Assembly (NCBI GenBank): GCA_037389465.1
Contig: JAZARR010000214.1
Span: 3,596,001-3,660,000 of the forward strand
DNA: 64,000 nt
Direction: 5' to 3'
Source of the DNA: Baylisascaris procyonis
Taxonomy: Eukaryota > Nematoda > Chromadorea > Rhabditida > Ascarididae
Shown: one piece after another, positions 1 through 14,000 of the stretch
Layout: each line of letters starts with the position of its first letter
How positions within the stretch are numbered: position 1 is the first letter of the stretch
Program-made: the position numbers and the translations under genes
Notes under the pieces: model-generated
What the model was told of the DNA's origin: nothing
Databases searched by the model: none
Seen by the model: only the letters and a program-made list of their open reading frames with translations

Positions 1-3000
1 AATAGTGCGTCAACAACCGCCACCTCTCGACCTTCATCAGCTAATCTGCTACCGAATGTGAACGGAAATAAAGTATTTCTAAGATATGATCAAAAAACTT
101 CCAATCAACCTGTTCAGCAAGCTGTCGTCAGTTTAAATGAATCGTTCTCTTCGCAACGCATTCCTGGTCAGTTATTTTTGTGCAAACTTATCTTCAACAC
201 AAAAGCGCTCGCTTTCAAGCCTGAAGAAAAGTCAAACCTTACCGCATTTATTTAGCCTCCTATTTTTATCGCCCTTTCAATATTTCTGAACATGCATATG
301 CACCCACCTATTCAGTAGTTTTGATATGGGAATTACTGCAGTTACAAAATTTAGTCGGTCTAATGTACACCAGAGGATATCCTCTTGTACAATTACTCAA
401 GTTGAACGATCAATCCCCGAAGAAAATAATAGGCATTTAAAGTGGGTTAAAATATTAGCCAGCATTTTATATCGACGAAATCTGATTTCGTTAAGGTTTA
501 GTTGCAAAAAATTATCCACAAACGACTTTCTCTAACGATAATTGCTTTTCGTATTACTGATTAGTTTGGAGGATGAAATTAAGAAAGCGTATAAAATGTG
601 AGAGGTGCTAACTCTCTCATATATTCGCTTTCCATTTAGCATCAGTGATAGTTGTTTTTTTTTTTTTTTGCCGATAATATTTACTAAAATTTCATTCTCA
701 TTTAATATAATCGAAACAACTGATTTATGTAAAGAATCTCTAGATTCTCTTAGCAACTCCTACAGGTAAATAATTCTTCTATTGGTAATTGCGGGTGCCA
801 TTGTGATCAACGAATAACTTCCAAGTTGTTTTTTTTTTACCTTGTTTTAAGAGAATTATATGCAAGTTTTATTAAAATTCTTAATGAAATGACTTTTAAA
901 ACGAAAAAGTTAACTTCTGAATGAATTTACTTATAGATGCATATGAGATGAGTACTAGAGCAAGTCTACAAATCGACTCAACTTCTACACAACTTATCTC
1001 AAGAGGGAATTCATCACTTGACGTAACGAATCATATTTGTGCTTGTTCGAGTTATACGATCAACGATAAGTCATTATTGCAACGAGTAAACAAAAAAAAT
1101 TTTTTTTTTGAAAATATTAAAACCATCATTATACTCTAAAATATTTGAGAAGGAACACCAATACTGTTTTGTCGCATTTTAATAATCAATTGATCATAGT
1201 TTTATATGCCTTCGAATAGTTTGTTTGGCACATGATTTGAAAGCTGAAGTCGACGCAATAAGACAATGAGATATGTGGCACTTATACAACTGCTTCAAAT
1301 GTGAAGTTTTTAGGAACCTAAATAAATTGAATCTTGTTACGTACCAGGTAAATGTACCTACGAAAATAACAAATGGTACTAAGTCCGAACTTTTAAATAT
1401 GCTATAAGGTGAAATAAATGCATGTGACATGAGATAAGATTCATTTTAAAAGGCGTTTCTTTTTTTTTTACTTTTAAATGTTTCTTGTTTTTTAGTGTTT
1501 TTTCAGCATTAGTATTTTCAAGGAGTAATGTACAATGACATTACTTTATTGATACGTAGTTCTGAGAAAATATCAATAAATTTTTACTACCTAGGGCGCT
1601 CAAAAATTTTGCATTCAGAATCGATGAAATCACGAGAGTTGAGATCATTCTGTGAATATTTTTATATATGCGAATATAATTCATCTTTTCAAATGTTACT
1701 AATCGAAGGAGAAATGAACGCTTCGATACCTATCATGCGCATCATCGTGATCTATAGTAAGGTGTTAGCTAAAAACAATGAGATAAGTAGAACGACCTGC
1801 AGCTGAAGCTCACGAACAAAGAGACACAAGAAGCAACTAGATATCACTTTTGAAGCGATATTGCTGCATTTGTGCTCTTCGATTTATTGCAGCAGCATGG
1901 CAAAAGTAAATAAAATTGAACCTAAGGTGGGGATTAGCCTAGAAACTTTCAGCACCGATTGATTAGCAAAATTACTCACCCTGAGCCTTGCTAACTAAGA
2001 TCGGCACCGGACTATGCTCTGATACATGCTTTGATAGCCGATCGGTTTCTACGTTATCTCTTTCGGCTCAATCTGTACAATTTTACAAATTTTACAAACA
2101 CATGCTTGTCATTCAATTAGGCTTGATAATCTCATCTCTAAAAAAACATCTTGCGACAGGTAATGATACTTTCCCTGATGTATAACGAGACGTTACACTT
2201 CTCGCTAAGAATCCAAGAAAAAAGGCCAAATGGTTGAAAGGATCATAGTTTACAATAAGTCAGAATTTCACTCATTGCCCCACCATTACTTTTAGTGACG
2301 CAACAGAAAACGAGCACTCAAGGAATTGATTAGCTAAGAAGCATTGCTCGGCACATAAAGAAAATGCATATAAACAAAATTTTAAATCACCATGAATTTA
2401 CAAGCTATAGAATTGCCAAAATTATATCCATTGTTGTTTCTTGTCAATATTTTTGGTTAGCTGGCAATAAAACGTCGGCTGTCAATATCAAATTTGCGCA
2501 ATTTTATTCAATTTTCAACCGTTTTACTCAGTCTTTGCTAGTTTCTCTCACCATGGCAAGCACAACCTATGTGTTATTGAGTGAATACCTTGAAATGAGT
2601 CACTTTTATTCATCGTCTCTCTAGAATAGCGCTTAATAGTTAGTATAGTATGATGCTATATAACACAATGCCATGCTATACTACAATGCGTGTAACAACT
2701 TCGAGAAAACTAGATGTATTACAGTGGGCTTTTTTATTTTTAAAAAGATCCAATATTCTACATTAGTGGTATAGCTTAGAAAAAAGGCCCACTTCAAATA
2801 CGATATTTGTGAAGCATTGATGTTGTTACCCTCTTTCTAAATGTCTTCTTATTGTATATGAAGCTGCTTACCGAAAACATCCAAAATAATTTAGAAAAAT
2901 TTTTGGATAATTTCCAAATTGTATATGTGATTAGTGCACTCGTACATATGAGTATGGGATAACGGATGAACAACTAACAAATTGCGTGAGCATTTTATGC

Positions 3001-6000
3001 TCGCTTTAATAATGTTAGAAGCATATCTAAGATTAATTACTGTTACCACTGGTCGATATTTCTATTATAGACTCTATCGCAATGAGCAAATAATACTGGC
3101 AAATTCAATCGTGGACTTGTGGAATTTGTTAAGTCTAACAAACAAATGTGTTACAGCAAAAATAAGTGTCAAATTACTAGGCCTTAAGTTTTGTAATGAT
3201 CTTGTTGAGAAATTTTCCACTTCTATAATCTCTTTTTTCAAATACTATCTAGAAGGTGAGGAAAAAATATCTGAAAACATCAAAAAAAAATTATGGACGA
3301 AACCCAAAGAATAGGAACAGCGTATTTGTCAGGGATAGTAAGGCCTCCAAATTAGTTGCTTTTCAGCATTGAATCTCATAATCACAACACAACAACACTG
3401 CCAATTATCATTGTTTGACTTGAAAGTTTGAGTCTGTTTTTCGTAAAGATATTCTTGGTCGCGACCTATATACTGCTCTATGTTTTGAGATATAGTTGTC
3501 AATTCGTAGAAATGAAGAAAGAAATTGAACGATTGAGATCGTTCAGATAGCGCAATAAATTCACAATGTCTTCGGCCACTTGATGGAAAACTAATAGGTT
3601 TCTCTAGGTTTTTGGGAAAATTTTCAGCTGTGTAACTAAGAATACAACTTTCGCAGATGTAAATTTGTTAAGAGAGTTTAATACGGAAATAAAGAAAGAA
3701 AATTTTAAGCTTATAAAATAAAATTAAAAAGAAATCTCTGATTTCAATAATAAGCACACCTTAGGGACAAAAAATTGCACCATCTTCTAAGAAATACTTC
3801 ATGACAGTAAAAAGGCAAGAACAGAGGACTATTAAGTAGAAAACTAATAATTCGTTGTTTTTTTTTTTTTTTTTGAAGGGCAGAGCGAGGATTAAATGAA
3901 AGGTTGAATTGTAGAGACTGTCGCCGAAATGAAATGTAAAATTGTGAAATTGAATACTAGAAGTTGGGGCGGAAATTTCGCCTACCTAGCATAATCTAGT
4001 GACAACCTATACTTATCAATATAATTGTATGATTACTATTATTCGATGCATTCGTTTTAAGTGTTACATTCCCCGCAGTTCATGACATCACACAAAGTAA
4101 GTACAATATACCATTATCACCATCTACGTCCCGACGTCGCAAGGCCATCGTGAACCTCCATAATTTCTGTTTATTGAAATTGAGCAAAGAAATTGCTTAG
4201 GGATATTTTTAACACCTTTAAATTTAATCTGCAATCTTGCTAACTTTTTCTTAAGGCATAATCACACTGAAAAAGGTCATAAAGACATAATTTTTGGCTG
4301 TAACTGTTATCATTGCTCATCCACATAACTACATTGCTCACAGTTGTAATTGTAGAGCACCTAGAAGCAATGAAAACTGAATTGCCCTTATTTGCATGAG
4401 AAAAAATCGAATAAGATGAACTGGATAATTGGTGGTGGTCCTCCTTCTCAATGTGCAAAAATAAGCAGAGACAAACTTTTTTTTTTATATATGCAAATAA
4501 GTCCTATATATGCAAAAATAAACAAAAAAAAAAAATTAACTCCTCGCTTTTTAGCTATGCTGCTCGATGTGTTCAAGAAACCGTATTAGAAGGATGTGGA
4601 GCGGACAAAGACTATTCACCTCTCCCTCATCGATGGAAAGGCTCGAGAAAGGGAGGTAATCTTATACGCTCATTTATTCTCTCCTTTAAAAAAAAAAAAA
4701 TTTTGCATTAGAAAAATTTTCAATTATCATTACACATATTTAAAAGGCAAATAACTGAGAATTATAAATGTTGAGTCGGTTCACTGAGATGTAAGATCGG
4801 TTGAAATATGACTTTAAAACAAATTGAAAATCTATATTTATTATCAGATAATGGTGAAAATATTTCCTTCTTTTTTATGCTAATGCCATAAATGCAAAGG
4901 AAAATGCTTTTAAGTCCGAAAGATCATATTCAAATTTTTGTAGATCACCACTTCAACGTGGTACAAGTTTGAGTCGTTTTATTTCGACCCTCATACAGAA
5001 AGCTTCCCTGACCTCTCGTTAATCAGATCAGGAGGGAATATATCCTAGAAATTTGCATTTTATATGATTATCGAAGTGATCTGACATCACCTTTTTGAGG
5101 GTAAAACTTCGATTAACTGATAGCGACTAATCAAAGTGAGCATCATTGGAATCGATAACCTTGATCACCTTGATGAATGACATTTAACTGCTGCTGAACT
5201 CTTTAATCCTACACCATAAAGAAGTTTTCGGAGTGTATTGCTTCAATGACTCAAGTTATTGATCTAGAGGATTCTGTCTTCCATAAAAGACGGACAGAGG
5301 GGAGTGGATTAGTGAGGATTCGAAAGGTGATCATTGGGTAGCAAAAGTGTGCATTACCGTATAGAAGTTGCAAAAAATTTTTATATGCCACCAATGGGAG
5401 CATTTTCTCCAATATTTTTGCAATGATATTCATTCATTACTTTTATGTTTGAGACACTAGATGAGCTTTGAGATCTTTTCATATCCGCAAAAATCCTTAC
5501 TAATCGGAGAATTGATCAAACGACTGATTGATTACGATTCGTTTCACGAACGTTGCTAGATCGAATTTTGAAGAGAAAAAATTACTTCCAGCTGGAAGAT
5601 GGCAATAAAATGTCACTCCAATTATTTTTGGATATCAGGATTAGAGGCTTTTGATGCAAAGGAATATCCAAGCAAAGATAAGGTGTTAAGATTGTGATGA
5701 TACTCTTATCGAGCAAGAAAACAATCTTTAACCAAAGTTGCTCACTACTAAAATCCATTTTAATTTGCGGCAAATTTTGTTGAGCTATCAAACTGAAAGA
5801 ATTGCAGCTAATAAGTTGCTCATAAATTCATAAACTGCAAAGAATCGAAACCTTCGGAAAAACTTAAAAGAAAAAGCGCTTGACAATGCAGAATTCTTGG
5901 CACGCTTTGTCTAGTCAAATAAACCTATCAGGAAAGCTGGTCACTTGCAAATTACTACGAAAGGACCAGTCTATGAGTGTTATCACGCAGAAAAGAAATT

Positions 6001-7857
6001 CTGAGTAGCCAGCTAATAAGCTAATAAGCAAACTAGGAGTTTTTGGCTCACTGTGCTAGGCCACAAATTCTTGCCGAAATGGTTCGCCGATGCGTTTAAC
6101 AACATGCAATTCGAATGAAGACAAGTACTTTTGGAATTCGGATATCGGCAAATCGGAAAGTCGCGAAATTCAATGTATCAGATTTTCCCGATCTCGAAAT
6201 TCCGAGATTCCTTATGGAAAATTGGATCGCTCTCCATTCGCGGGGAAGTCCGATATGTGGGATAATTCCAAAAACCAACATTTCTTGAATGAAATCAGTG
6301 CTTCCCGAACACAAGATAATTGTAACGTTTCACATATTTAAATATTGAGACTTCTGAAAAAAGCTTCTCGATGATCAACTCTCTATAACGTCCTTAAAAT
6401 TTGACCGCATAAAAATAAATAACAATCGGCATCCGCTATTCGCCCCATTAGTAATATTTCATCGAATTTCATATGCATTCCATGTGAAATTTAAGCCGTC
6501 TGATACATGGCCAGATCACGACACACGAGAAAACTTGGACAATTTCATTCCTTCTTTAAATCGCATCTAATATTAGCAAGTGAATAATCCAAGAGCTGAA
6601 TACTACTAATTGCATTGTTCATATCTCGATAATAATTGTCCTCCTCTACGAAGTTTCCTGCTCCATAATAATGAATTGCTCATTGTTTCACAATTCAAGA
6701 ATACCAAATAATGTCGTTTTTTCTCATCAACCACTCTCTCCCTCATCCCTTAGAATATTAAACTCATGCAATCGAATAGTACAGTATATCAGCAAAAAGA
6801 GATTTTTTTTTCTTTTTTTCTTCGCTCTGCCTACATTCTCGTATTTGTTGCATATTTGATGTAGTTTTCAGCATACGAAAAGGAAGTGGAAAAAAACGAT
6901 CTGCGTTAAGTTTTTCACGTAAACAAAGTGAATCAACAATTGGTAAGCTAAGCAACGTTTATATTGAAAAAGGTATAAAGAAAATAAAAAGTATGTAAAA
7001 TATTTACATAAATTAATTTACATATAAGTATTTACATAAATCTCAGCGGATTATAGCAGAAGATTTTAGATTTTCCACTATCGTCACCAAATTATCCACT
7101 TCAATTAAATTAACAATAAATAGTAAAAGATATAAAACATTGAATTCCTTTCGGTGGAACTCAAAGCTGTATAAAATACTCACATAGATGCGTTTTCACT
7201 AATTTTCTTCACAAAAGATATATGTACATATAAATGGGCATGACAATATCTCCATTTCAGCAGTTTCAACTCGGGAACTGCAAGAAGTTTGGGTTGGGAA
7301 GTTTATTGGGTATAGTTTCTGCAATAGGAAAATCTCCCACACCCTACTTTACGTTGATTGATCTGAGATTTGAGGATAGAAAACAAAAAAATTGTACGCA
7401 TTCTACATCGGACAAATTTTTCGTCTTGATTCGATTGTAAGAGAACGGAATTTTTGTAGACTCAAGTGATCACTAGGTTAATTAAAATATAAAAGCGCTA
7501 TTGCATAAGTGCATTATGTGCCACAATGAGGAACCGGTTGTGAGATGGAATAACAAAGCGAGTTTCATATCGGTTTGTTCACGTCTATGTTCATTTACTT
7601 TCGCCAATTTTGTAGAAATTATAACATCGCGGGTATTACTAGTATTCGGAACGTTCTATCGGTTGCAATTTGCAGGCAAATTTTCCAGTATTGTTGTTGC
7701 AAATCTTTTCAAAGCTGGCCGTTCAACGTGTTGATAGAGGTGGGAATAGATGAGGGGAAAGAGGAGAAGGGTAGAGAGTGGGCAAGGTTTTGAGAGTCAT
7801 AGAAAGAAGACTCATCATATTATTTATGTTATGTCCACTAAATTACCAAACCCTTAA
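1..7857. other. AT-rich DNA with no recognised gene
   Basis: Scattered open frames of 60-110 codons occur on both strands here, but none resembles a family I know and none links to a neighbour by compatible splice sites. The longest is at 2982-3314 (+), 110 codons from a GTG start. Homopolymer T/A runs are common (about 653-670, 3860-3874, 4513-4532). It could be intergenic DNA or introns of a gene whose exons I did not detect. Confidence 0.5.
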
Positions 7858-7875
7858 CTATTTTTGGAAGTGGAT

Positions 7876-8072
7876 TTATTCGATAAATTAGCTATAGAAC
7901 TGGAATTCTGCGGTAGATTAATTATGCAGCTGAAATTACTCATTGAAATAATTGAAGAACTGGAATCACTCGATAAATTAGTCATAGAACTGGAATTGTT
8001 CAATAAATTAGTTATAGAACTGGAATTACTCGATAAAAATTAATTATACAACTGCAATGACTCAATAAATGG
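7876..8072 (+). repeat. 30-bp degenerate minisatellite, open as a decapeptide repeat
   Basis: Five consecutive 30-nt units start at 7876, 7906, 7936, 7966 and 7996. A sixth of 32 nt starts at 8026, followed by a partial unit. The best-conserved core is a Leu-Asp-Lys-Leu-Val-Ile-Glu-Leu-Glu type unit. Because the period is divisible by three, one + frame stays open from 7858 to 8040, and the first indel coincides with the stop at 8041. There is no convincing ATG or splice site, so I call it a repeat and not a gene. Confidence 0.75.
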
Positions 8073-11000
8073 AAAGACGCGAATATATGAGCATATACTT
8101 GTAGGCAAACACTATAATGCGCCTCGTAAATGCAAATTTAGCCAAAAAAAAAAAAAACCACAGTTGCTATACATTTTTTTTACATTGATTAATTCAATAA
8201 TCAATGAAACAACTATTTGTATTCATTGTGTTGCATATTTGTGTTTGTATGTTCACTTATTTGTATGCTACCATAGCTTTTGATCACATAACATATGTAT
8301 TGTTACTTGAATTTCAATAAGGCCTCATGTAGCAATTACTTACTCAATTATTCTATCAGCAAATAAATATCGATATTTTCTAATGATGTCAATTGACTGA
8401 CCATTCGCCTATCGCTTTTATCTAATCTCTAGAAGTTTCCTTTATTAAGTTTCCGACATAGGTTTTTCCCTTTCCAAAATTTTGTTTGATGCTTTTCTTT
8501 CTAAAATTTATGGGAATTTTTTTTTTATGCCATTCTTTATTAAATGTAGGAATATTACAGAATATCCAAATTTTGCGAAAAAGCAGACAAAATTCAATTC
8601 AAATAAATATAATAAAAGATTTTCAAAAATTCTCCACGAAAAAATTAATATTTCATTGAGGCTTGCATAATTTGCTTCATATCCTCTCATCAAATTTTCA
8701 TCGTTCCGTTCGCTAATTTTCAACTTTATAACCTCAACCCTTTCGGTGCTTAATTATATGGTTTTCTTAATGATTCGATAAAACATGTTGGGTTGAGCAT
8801 ACATCCTAAATAAGAGCACATATGATCTTTTCTCCCACAAGATCACCTCTTGTGCATTGCTTTTTGCGACATTTCGCATCTTTATTCAATCAGGGGAACC
8901 AATCCTATTGCCAGTTATGGCTTTTTCTACAATTTTGTAGCATATTCAAATTTTAAGCCGTCGAATAGATTGCTGTCTTCTATGAAATTCTACGATCACT
9001 CTCAATAATCAAGTTCCATCATCTGACTTCTGAAGGAATCAATGTGCTTAATAGTAACGATTCCCCTAGCAATTACAATAATCTTTTCACTATTAACTTC
9101 TCTTTTTGCGTATTCAGCGAATAAATCTTTACGATCGTACTACTTTATTACTAATAAAATAATTTAATTATAATCAAAAATGTTAATTTAATCAATTTCT
9201 ATTAAATTGCTCCTCTAAGAAATATTCCCGAAGAATTGTATTTCAAATAGCATCGTTTGTAGCCGATTATGCATTTCCACAATGTTACAATAATTGCGAC
9301 AATTTTTTTTAGCACAAGATGGGCGGAGCATGTGTAATATAAACGACGATTTACGTAGAGGATTGTCAGAAATGAGCGCACTGCTCCAACTCTATTACTG
9401 CGATAGTTCAATTTCATTTACTTTTATAAGTTTGTATACAATTTGTTAATTCAATATGTTCATATGTGTGTATGCGTCTGTCTGTTGTCTGTCTGTTTGT
9501 CTGTTAAGAAGTTCTACAACAAACGAACACCAAATCTAGAGGAACAAACTTTCTAAGAGTATGTAGTAGAGAAATGAGGACCTCTCATAAAACTTTCATA
9601 TTGAGACAATCTACTTGAAAAGAAATTATAGATATTTAAATATGCTAATAAATCTGCATATATTTTCACGTCTATTAGAGAGCAGTAAATGTGAAAGAAA
9701 TTTGGTAAATTTATTAAGTGAAAACATTTGATTAGGCCGTCTATTGAAAGAAAAGAGAAATAAGAAGGCAAATCTAGATATAAGAACAAGAAATAGAAAT
9801 AGAAAAAAGGAAAACAATTTTTTAAAGTTAAAGATCTGCACTTCGCTCAAATTAACAAAGAACACATTTTCTTGTCGATTAGCAATGATGGAAGTGCTTG
9901 AACACCTGAATAGAATATAAAAATGCATATAATGCTATATCACCTAGCATATATCTCCATCTGTCTTTTTTCCTATATTCTGAAGTTGGCTCATTGGAAG
10001 TAGGTTTATTTTTTAATTGTTCTCACTGTTTTCGTACAAATTTTATATAAAATTTGTAAGCAAATGAAAATAAATTCAAGTTAAAGGGAATATTTAAATT
10101 CATGTCTATGCGATACAGCATTAGTGATTGACGCAATCAAAATACAAACGTTAGGCATCATTAAAACCTATATTGCAAGCAAGATGACTAACGATTCAGG
10201 AGGGTTACAGGGGAGGAGGGAAACTGTACATAAACAAGGAGTATAGAATCAGGCTTATGTGCAATTGTCGCCTCTTTATCGGATCAATCACCACCTTTTA
10301 TTATGACTTTATGGTTACCTTTATGTCTTGCATATATACAGTTTTTGCGAACAGATTAATCGAATTCCTTATGAACAAAACAGGCTTAAAGTTTTTATGT
10401 GAATAAAGCGTTGTGGTCTTAGAAGGTATCATACTGCCTCCTTAAAATGGATTCTCTTATTTATTTCGGATAGCAACTCCTTATTTTTTTTTTTTACGTA
10501 GAGTAGTTTCTTTTTCGGTAAGCATTTATTTTCGAATATAAATATTAAGTGTTTAATTTCAAGTAGAAAGTAAATAATTATTTAGGAGCAATAATCGAGT
10601 CAAAACATAATCAGTTATGATTGATACTTTTTCATAATTTCATGCTTCTAAAGGTCAGGTGAATCTTGTTCTCAGGTCATTCCTATGCACGACAATTCTC
10701 AGGTGGAGAATCTCTAGTAATATTTAACAATCTTTATTTCAAAGTGATACCGTAATTCAATGGAAATTCTGGAATCCTCCCCCCCCCCCCTTCCATCCTC
10801 CACCCTCTTCGAATGTATGGGTTAAAAATGAATCGACATTTGGCTAACGCACTAAATGCATTTTGTAAGCTTTTCGGATTATTCGTTTGTTCCTGCGTTT
10901 GATTGGCTAAGAAACGCAATTTTTTTTTCTTACGACGCTATATACTCGAAATCTGTTTGAGTTTTTTTTTCCTCTCATTCCATTTCCTAAGGCACAACAT

Positions 11001-14000
11001 CTTTCTGCAATTCTTTCGCTGAAAATTACTCAGTAAGCGCATATTCGTTATTCAATACTTGTGGAAATATTCCCTTTTATTTCGTTAAGATTCCCGTGTA
11101 ACTTCATTGGAAATTGTTTTCGGGTAAAGAAAGGATTCAATTGAGTACCCGAACTCTAAAAAATATTCCCGTGGGTTATTTCGTTTCCTCCGTTGCGCAT
11201 AATAATGATATTTGCACTACAACGCTATTTCTTTTGACTTCAAATGTTAGTTGAGTTGGGAAGGATGTTTTTTTTTCGGGCACCTCTTTCTTTCTAAGAG
11301 GATCTGTTTCTAATTCAGTGAGCGGCGTCATTTTCCTCTGGTCTTTCATTCCCCTCATCCAGAAGATTATGGGGAAAATTTTATCGATTTCAAAGATGAA
11401 TTACACAGCGGAACTTAGAGTTGAGGGTTGAAAACAGGCAAAAAAAGCGGACTTGGCAAACATTCAAATATGAATTTATCTATCACTAAATTTCCTACAT
11501 TTCTGTGTCTCATTTAATAGCGCGCCTTTTCAACGACTATAAAAAAATTCTTACTGTGATTTTTTTTTGCGTGAGAGGTTCTCTTCTTTATACCTGGCTT
11601 TTTTCTTTTTTGCAAAATTTTCCTTTTCATGCAAGCAATGCATCATGTGCTTGAGGCTTTCTGTAATCGCTTTTCAACGAACATAGTTGAAGGAAATTTC
11701 ACTGTATGATAAGTTAATATGCACGCTGAGGTCATGCAATAGAAAGCAAGTTGCTGCAAAGTTTCTGCAGTCTGTATATGCAATGCATTGAATCATTAGT
11801 TCAGAACGAACGGCGCATAATTTGAACTGGATAGATCACCCGACCTGTAGGGTTAGAGTGAACGCATATGCTTCAGGTCGGGACATAATCGCTAGAACAA
11901 GAGTACTTATGCAATATAGCATGACCTCTATGAAAATACGCTCAGGTTGGATGTAGAATAATCAGAAACAAAGTGTAATAATGCATAACAAATTTATATG
12001 GCTTAAAGAGAAATGCGCATCTAAACATTGCAGCTATGGTGACATCACCATTGTTTTGCACGCGACCTTCCGTGTACAATCACTCTTTAATGCTTCTTCT
12101 AGGTTGCACTAAGTTTAATGCTTTAAACTTATTTTAATGAAAATTTTAAAAATTTTAAATATAGGAAAATGATACCTCTGACGTACTAAGTGAATTCTTG
12201 ATTACTGCTTTAGAATACAATTATGTAAAATATCAATTTCCATAGTCAACTTCTATAATCAATCGGAAATCTTCGAACCAACTAGTGATTATCTTTAGCG
12301 AACTTTAAACGAATTTTATAATTTCGTTTTTTAGCCATCAAAATGTCAGTTAGTTTTTTTTCCCATCATCGCAACATGGAAACATTCCACCAATAAAAAT
12401 TCGTTTGTGGGTCCATGATCCGTAACACTATTCCAGCCTATCACCAAAATGAGCATTACAATATTAGAACACCATCTTATTTGGGGTTTTAGCACGACTC
12501 CAAACTGTTAGGTTTGGTCAATAGCGGTTACAAGGAAATGCTGCTGAAGTTTGCAAAATGTTCCAAATTTGCAAAACATGTTTTTTTGTTTGTTTTTTTT
12601 TTTTTTTTGCACAGCAATAATAAAACAGCGATCATCATAAATTATACAAAATCCCTCCAAAAGACAAGCTGGATTTGATCAAAACTTCAATCGAACAATT
12701 AAACTGGCTATTCGGATTAACTATATAAGCATCCTTCGAACCAATATTATCATAAATAATGCGGAAAGTTCACTTTTAATGCTGGTAAAGTTTGATCAAG
12801 TTTAATTATTGACGTCAATACGTCCTCTAGAAATTGCGGTTATAATATTTGCTAACTTATGACAAACATTTGCACTTTCTATTTGTTCATTTATTTCGAC
12901 CGCTTACGTGTTGCATTTTTAATCAAAGCGCTAAATCTTTTTTTTTCCTTTTTCTCTCAATTTGCAATGCATAGAAAGCGTCACGTAAGTTTTATTCAGT
13001 AAAGTAATATTTGAAGAAATTATTGGGATTGAGTAGGTGATTTGTGCATCTCTTAATTGTCACTGAAAAAATTAAAAATTCTTTCAAAATCTATCAATTG
13101 TTTTATGTGTTCAGAGTTTACTTATAATATAAGAAGTAAATAATCTCGGTAATGTTGATTCTACAGAACGTCATAGATTCTGAGTAAATTTTATTGAATA
13201 GCGCTTTAATTGCTGGCAATTATTTGACTAACCTAGTGTTGATAATAATTGAAATTTTTCACGCATTTTCCTTTTTCTTTATTACGAAACTAATAAAAAA
13301 CAGATATTGAAAAATCAACCTTATTTTATTGACGTCACCAAGTTTTTTTTATGTTCCGATACTAAACTGATTAAAAATTCGATGCCTAACAAAACTCGAT
13401 AAGGCTTCTATCAGTACACGAGAGAAGTGATATCTTAGTCAGTGATTTGATCATCTATTCAACCATAAAAATAACATGAAATATGCGCTTAACAATCAAT
13501 CTCTCATAAAAGGAATTTAAATATTATTCTTTCTATTATCACTGATTGTCCTTAATTGTCTTTAATAGAAATTCAACCACAATTTCATCACTAACGTTAT
13601 CCTTAAATATTGCTAAATCCTGCCGTTAATTATAGGTTAAGAATTAGTCATTAAAATCGAAATCCAGAAACTCTATCGTTCAAATCCTTAAAGAGTTCAT
13701 TACGAGAGAATCAACACTCAGCAACTACCATATCTATACTTATTAAGAATTTATGCAGTAATCGTTTCTGAGTGTTTCTTCTTCTAGGAAGCTTGAATAC
13801 GCATCGATATCAATAATGGGGCTTTCGTATTTTTTTTCTCTAACGTTTGAATAAAATAATTTTTTTCGTTTAATTTTTCTAATTTTAATAGAGAATTTTT
13901 ACTGCGCAAATTAAATCACTCATTGAATCATTTTTTCCAACTGCAATATCTCGCTCCATCGAAATTGAATTTCAGAAATTTGCTTCGCAAAGTTGCACTA

